Below are positions 61,434 to 64,000 of a DNA stretch of 64,000 bases, piece after piece. Made by a program: the position numbers and the translations under genes. The number at the start of each line of letters is the position of its first letter. Within the stretch, counting starts at the first letter, position 1. Source of the DNA: Phoronis australis (Eukaryota > Phoronida > Phoronidae); the NCBI GenBank assembly GCA_002633005.1, contig NMRA01000087.1, forward strand, positions 756,320 through 820,319, written 5' to 3'. The notes below the pieces were generated by a model, which worked only from the letters and a program-made list of their open reading frames with translations, was not told where the DNA came from and did not search any database.

Positions 61434-62099
61434 TCAAATTAAAGCCTTGGTGAGTTTTTTCTCTGTAGACTCCCTGAAATACTGAAACACCAGTTTGCTT
61501 GCATCTCTGCACACCAACAGAGATGCCTGAAATTGTTCGTTTGTATAAAGCCCCCTAGTAGAGACTGACAACACATGGTGATTGACACTATCAAACACAA
61601 ATGTAAACGAAGCCAATGCTTGCTCTTCTTGCTTCTTAGTTGGGTCAACAACGATTGAACCATCAGAGTTTATAACGCTGCACACGCCAGCTGCCAAGTA
61701 CTTCATGGAAACTGCAGAGTCTAATAATGCCAAACACATTGCGTTTGCACAACAGGCCATGAAAGATCCGCCATCGTGAACTTCTTGCAATGTAACAGAG
61801 ATCAAAGACCGTGGGTGCAGAGTAGACATCACAACTGTCTCACAAATGTTTCTAAGAATCCTTTCGCACAGTCTATCAGCACAAGATGACCGTCCAGATT
61901 TCCTCTTGAAAAAAACCTCGACCGTCGCCTTTTCTACATACTCCTTGGAAAGGCGGACTTCACTTGGCCCATAAACAGAAGCAAGAGCACTTGTATCACC
62001 CTGGTTAAAGTTTGACGAACCATCTGATTTTGACAGGAGTCCAAGTTCAGATTTCATACATCTCAGAGCAGCTTCTTCCTTCACACTAGCTTGCTCCAT
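61434..62099 (-). CDS. EXOSC5: Exosome complex component RRP46 (EXOSC5)
   Basis: An uninterrupted 221-residue frame from ATG at 62099 to TGA at 61434; human EXOSC5 has 235. EXOSC5 is one of the six RNase PH-like subunits of the nuclear and cytoplasmic RNA exosome ring, needed for 3'-5' RNA processing and decay. Conserved words include SDGSSNFNQGDTSALASVYG, the SKE-x-x-x-KAT-x-EV stretch, LHPRS-ISVTLQ, DGGSFMACCANA, DSDG-like NSDGSIVVDPTKKQE, STRGLY and FQYFRES. KSDGS in place of the active RxDGR word fits the inactive metazoan subunit. A frame extension upstream of this ATG is crossed by a good acceptor (cttgtttgcag, exon start 62104), so I place the start here, five bases into the exon, with an intron in the 5' UTR. 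The frame is intact, so it is not a pseudogene. Confidence 0.95.
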   Translation of the reverse strand: MEQASVKEEAALRCMKSELGLLSKSDGSSNFNQGDTSALASVYGPSEVRLSKEYVEKATVEVFFKRKSGRSSCADRLCERILRNICETVVMSTLHPRSLISVTLQEVHDGGSFMACCANAMCLALLDSAVSMKYLAAGVCSVINSDGSIVVDPTKKQEEQALASFTFVFDSVNHHVLSVSTRGLYTNEQFQASLLVCRDASKLVFQYFRESTEKKLTKALI

Positions 62100-62575
62100 C
62101 GTTACTGCAAACAAGAAAAGTCACTTCAGAGCTAAAAAACACTTAATTCCAATACAGTTATCAATATAACAGCACAAGATTTGAACTTGGAATACATTAT
62201 TGGCGGGACAAATTATGTTCAAGTATACGTTCAAATTTGACTTTTGGTCCCGAAAATACCGTCTACCTAACATACATAAACCCAATATAAGTTACACTCC
62301 AGAGGCACATGATCTGAAGTGAAAACTTTTGGTCTTCACCTGCTGAAAAAATCAAAGTCACGTTGTTATGAGTACCTTTTGAGCATAAAGGAACCCCTTA
62401 GCCTAAGTGCTTTTAATTCCTCCCAACTCGAACAAATACTCCCGTTATTATGCTTGTTCTTCGAACAGTCCTTCGTTCACTGAGTTCTCAAAATTGGAAA
62501 CTGGGCACTTTTAAAATTGCGCGGCAGGTGGTATGACGTCATATCTCCTGAGTTAATTATTGGGCAGGGCAGAGT

Positions 62576-62794
62576 ATTAGCCAGGGTTTTGCCCGTTAGA
62601 CATTGGCACCCCCGAACTACCAAATAGAATCTGAAAGAGTTTGAGGGGGCCCATGGTCCCCCTTGCCCCCCCCCTAAATCCGCCACTGCTATTAGTCAGG
62701 ATTTTGCCCAACAGACATTCGCAACCCCGAAATATCGAATGGAATATTATTGGGGGGAGGGGGGCATGCCCCCTCTCCTTAAATCCACCACGAC
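62576..62794 (+). repeat. Two tandem copies of a GC-ended repeat
   Basis: Unit 1 (62576-62690) and unit 2 (62691-62794) share ATTAG-CAGG-TTTTGCCC, AGACATT, a C-rich then G-rich hairpin segment, and a closing CCTTAAATCC or CCTAAATCC followed by CCAC or GCCAC. This type of sequence is typical of the ends of short interspersed transposable elements in invertebrates. Confidence 0.75.
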
Positions 62795-63339
62795 GGTCTA
62801 GGCCGGAGGTTCATTTCCTTGTTTTGTAGCCACAAACTCTATAACAGTATTATACATACTATATTTATGTTGTATATGTATATATACAACCTTTGTTCAT
62901 GAAGTTTTCACTTATCAAAACGAAGAAGCACATGTACCGGATGTGGTTAACGCGAACCGAATTTTAATTTTTACCATGAACTCAAGTGTAAAAAAGTTAT
63001 CATATGTCACCTATTTAATAAAAACAAAAACAAAAATGAGATTTTTTAAAGGAATTACATCCGTTATGATTATCAATTATATATGTATATCAAAACTTTC
63101 GTTGGGTGTTCGAAACATATTACATATAAAATGCGCGAAAAAAATGAAACACCTAAACGTCGTCAATTCACACACTGATAAGAGAAAGTAAAGTATAAGG
63201 CGACAAGTTTTTCCCTTTAAAAATTTAAATTTTAAGTTTCATTAACAATTTCAACTTAATTAGTAATTGTTCGTTCATGTTCATTGAACAACAGATGTAG
63301 TAATATTTTCAAAAAGACGTCATCAGTCCTACTTTTTTC

Positions 63340-63444
63340 TCACACGCTGTCGCCATTTTCTTCGAAGAAAATTTCATTGTGTGTTGACAGCGGTTTTAAC
63401 TTTTAAGTTTCTCTTCAAAAAGCTCATCGTCAGTTACATCCACA
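63340..63444 (+). promoter_or_regulatory. Likely core promoter and leader of the 63445 gene
   Basis: CGCTGTCGCCATTTTC (near 63345-63360) contains a YY1-like site in reverse (AAAATGGCG), a common feature of housekeeping TATA-less promoters. A T/C-rich stretch lies just upstream. The start site is unknown. Confidence 0.35.
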
Positions 63445-63497
63445 ATGTCTTACAGAGACAGATCTTTTGATTCTTATGGCCGTTCAGAACGTAAGGG
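63445..63497 (+). CDS. First coding exon of an Arg/Ser/Tyr-rich protein (5' partial gene)
   Basis: ATG at 63445 in the context cacaATGT is followed by 17 complete codons and two bases, then a strong donor gtaagt at 63498. The residues MSYRDRSFDSYGRSERKG are typical of RNA-binding protein N-termini; DEAD-box helicases of the DDX5/DDX17 type and RRM proteins both begin in this way. Eighteen residues do not decide. An alternative donor at 63491 would shorten the exon by seven bases. The rest of the gene lies beyond the window. Confidence 0.5.
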
Positions 63498-64000
63498 GTA
63501 AGTATAGTTGGTAAGATTTTTAATCGCCAACCCAGGGCAGAGGAAGAGATGGTGTCAGTAAGTGCGCTTTTGACTTGATACTTGATGAGTCATTCTCGCT
63601 CAGTGTCGACGAATGAAATTGTATATCAAAAGCATCAAACTTCCCCATCTAACTACACATAAAATTCCATGTTATTACTTTAGCCTACTAGTGGCCACAG
63701 TTGGTAATTATTTGGTCTAACGAGTGACGCCAGTGTCGACAATCGAGATGATCTATCATTAGGGTGAGCAAACCCAAATACAAATTTCATCAGAAACACT
63801 TGAAAAGAGTGTTAAATGATAGCTTTAGACATGCCGTTTATAAAACTTTTTGAATTTTTCAAATCGGTTCGGTGGTTCTCGAGTTATTTGAATTTTAGAG
63901 CCTCAAAAATGGCCTTTTTTTCAGCAAACGGCACCCAGAAATTTCAGGCCACAGAAAATGGCAAGTTTAGACAACTATATTTGGGAATCCATAGCTCACA
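63498..64000 (+). other. Intron 1 of the 63445 gene (continues beyond the window)
   Basis: No second exon is recognisable before the window ends; the sequence is anonymous and AT-rich. Confidence 0.4.

Larger units (their letters stand above)
62105..63444. other. Head-to-head interval between EXOSC5 and the next gene
   Basis: Contains the EXOSC5 5' UTR intron, a duplicated GC-rich repeat (62576-62794), AT-rich runs near 62845-62890 and the likely promoter of the 63445 gene. I could not locate the EXOSC5 first exon. Confidence 0.5.

Noticed and set aside
61434-62099. EXOSC5 as a processed pseudogene
   Set aside because: The frame is full length with no stop or frameshift, family residues are conserved, no poly(A) tail remnant is seen, and an upstream splice acceptor indicates a transcribed gene.

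Overview
The window is animal nuclear DNA: AT-rich, gene-poor, with canonical GT-AG introns, long introns, microsatellites and small dispersed elements, and no bacterial-style operons. The genes are those of a bilaterian that keeps one TET gene with an intact CXXC domain, a polyadenylated intron-containing H2A.Z gene, and a coiled-coil protein with a farnesylation-type tail that looks like CENP-E. A marine invertebrate deuterostome (hemichordate, echinoderm or cephalochordate) fits best, but the sequence alone does not fix the phylum. Single N bases and one 38-N gap show a draft assembly.

Layout. 1-2221 (+) carries the last four exons of a coiled-coil protein ending in a CaaX box, probably CENP-E. 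2222-7691 has no gene but holds several dispersed repeats. 7692-8103 is a histone-type promoter (octamer, four inverted CCAAT boxes, E2F site), followed by the five-exon H2A.Z gene at 8104-11678 with its poly(A) signal near 12117. 11679-23458 is repeat-rich and has no convincing gene: a 27-bp minisatellite, a third copy of a GC-rich element, a CA/CG microsatellite, and a roughly 945-bp near-identical tandem duplication joined at a single N. A possible TET 5' leader exon lies at 23459-23754.

25756-57697 (+) is a complete TET methylcytosine dioxygenase gene. The first coding exon carries a polyglutamine tract and the CXXC zinc finger. A 17.7-kb intron follows, perhaps with one 27-nt microexon. 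Then come a large unstructured exon, six short exons encoding the Cys-rich region and the first half of the double-stranded beta-helix, and a 3.3-kb last exon. The last exon holds a very long low-complexity insert (29 pure CAG codons and a four-fold 30-33-residue repeat) and then the second half of the catalytic core. The iron ligands (H1232, D1234, H2232) and the 2-oxoglutarate arginine (R2247) are all present. 61434-62099 (-) is an uninterrupted exosome subunit gene, EXOSC5/RRP46. 63445 (+) begins an Arg/Ser/Tyr-rich protein whose identity cannot be settled from 18 residues.

The most interesting large-scale point is the gene order CENPE-like, H2A.Z, TET on one strand. In human, CENPE, H2AZ1 and TET2 all lie on chromosome 4q23-q24, so the window appears to preserve an old linkage in compact form. 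H2A.Z and TET are both part of chromatin and DNA-methylation control, but nothing in the sequence shows that they are co-regulated.
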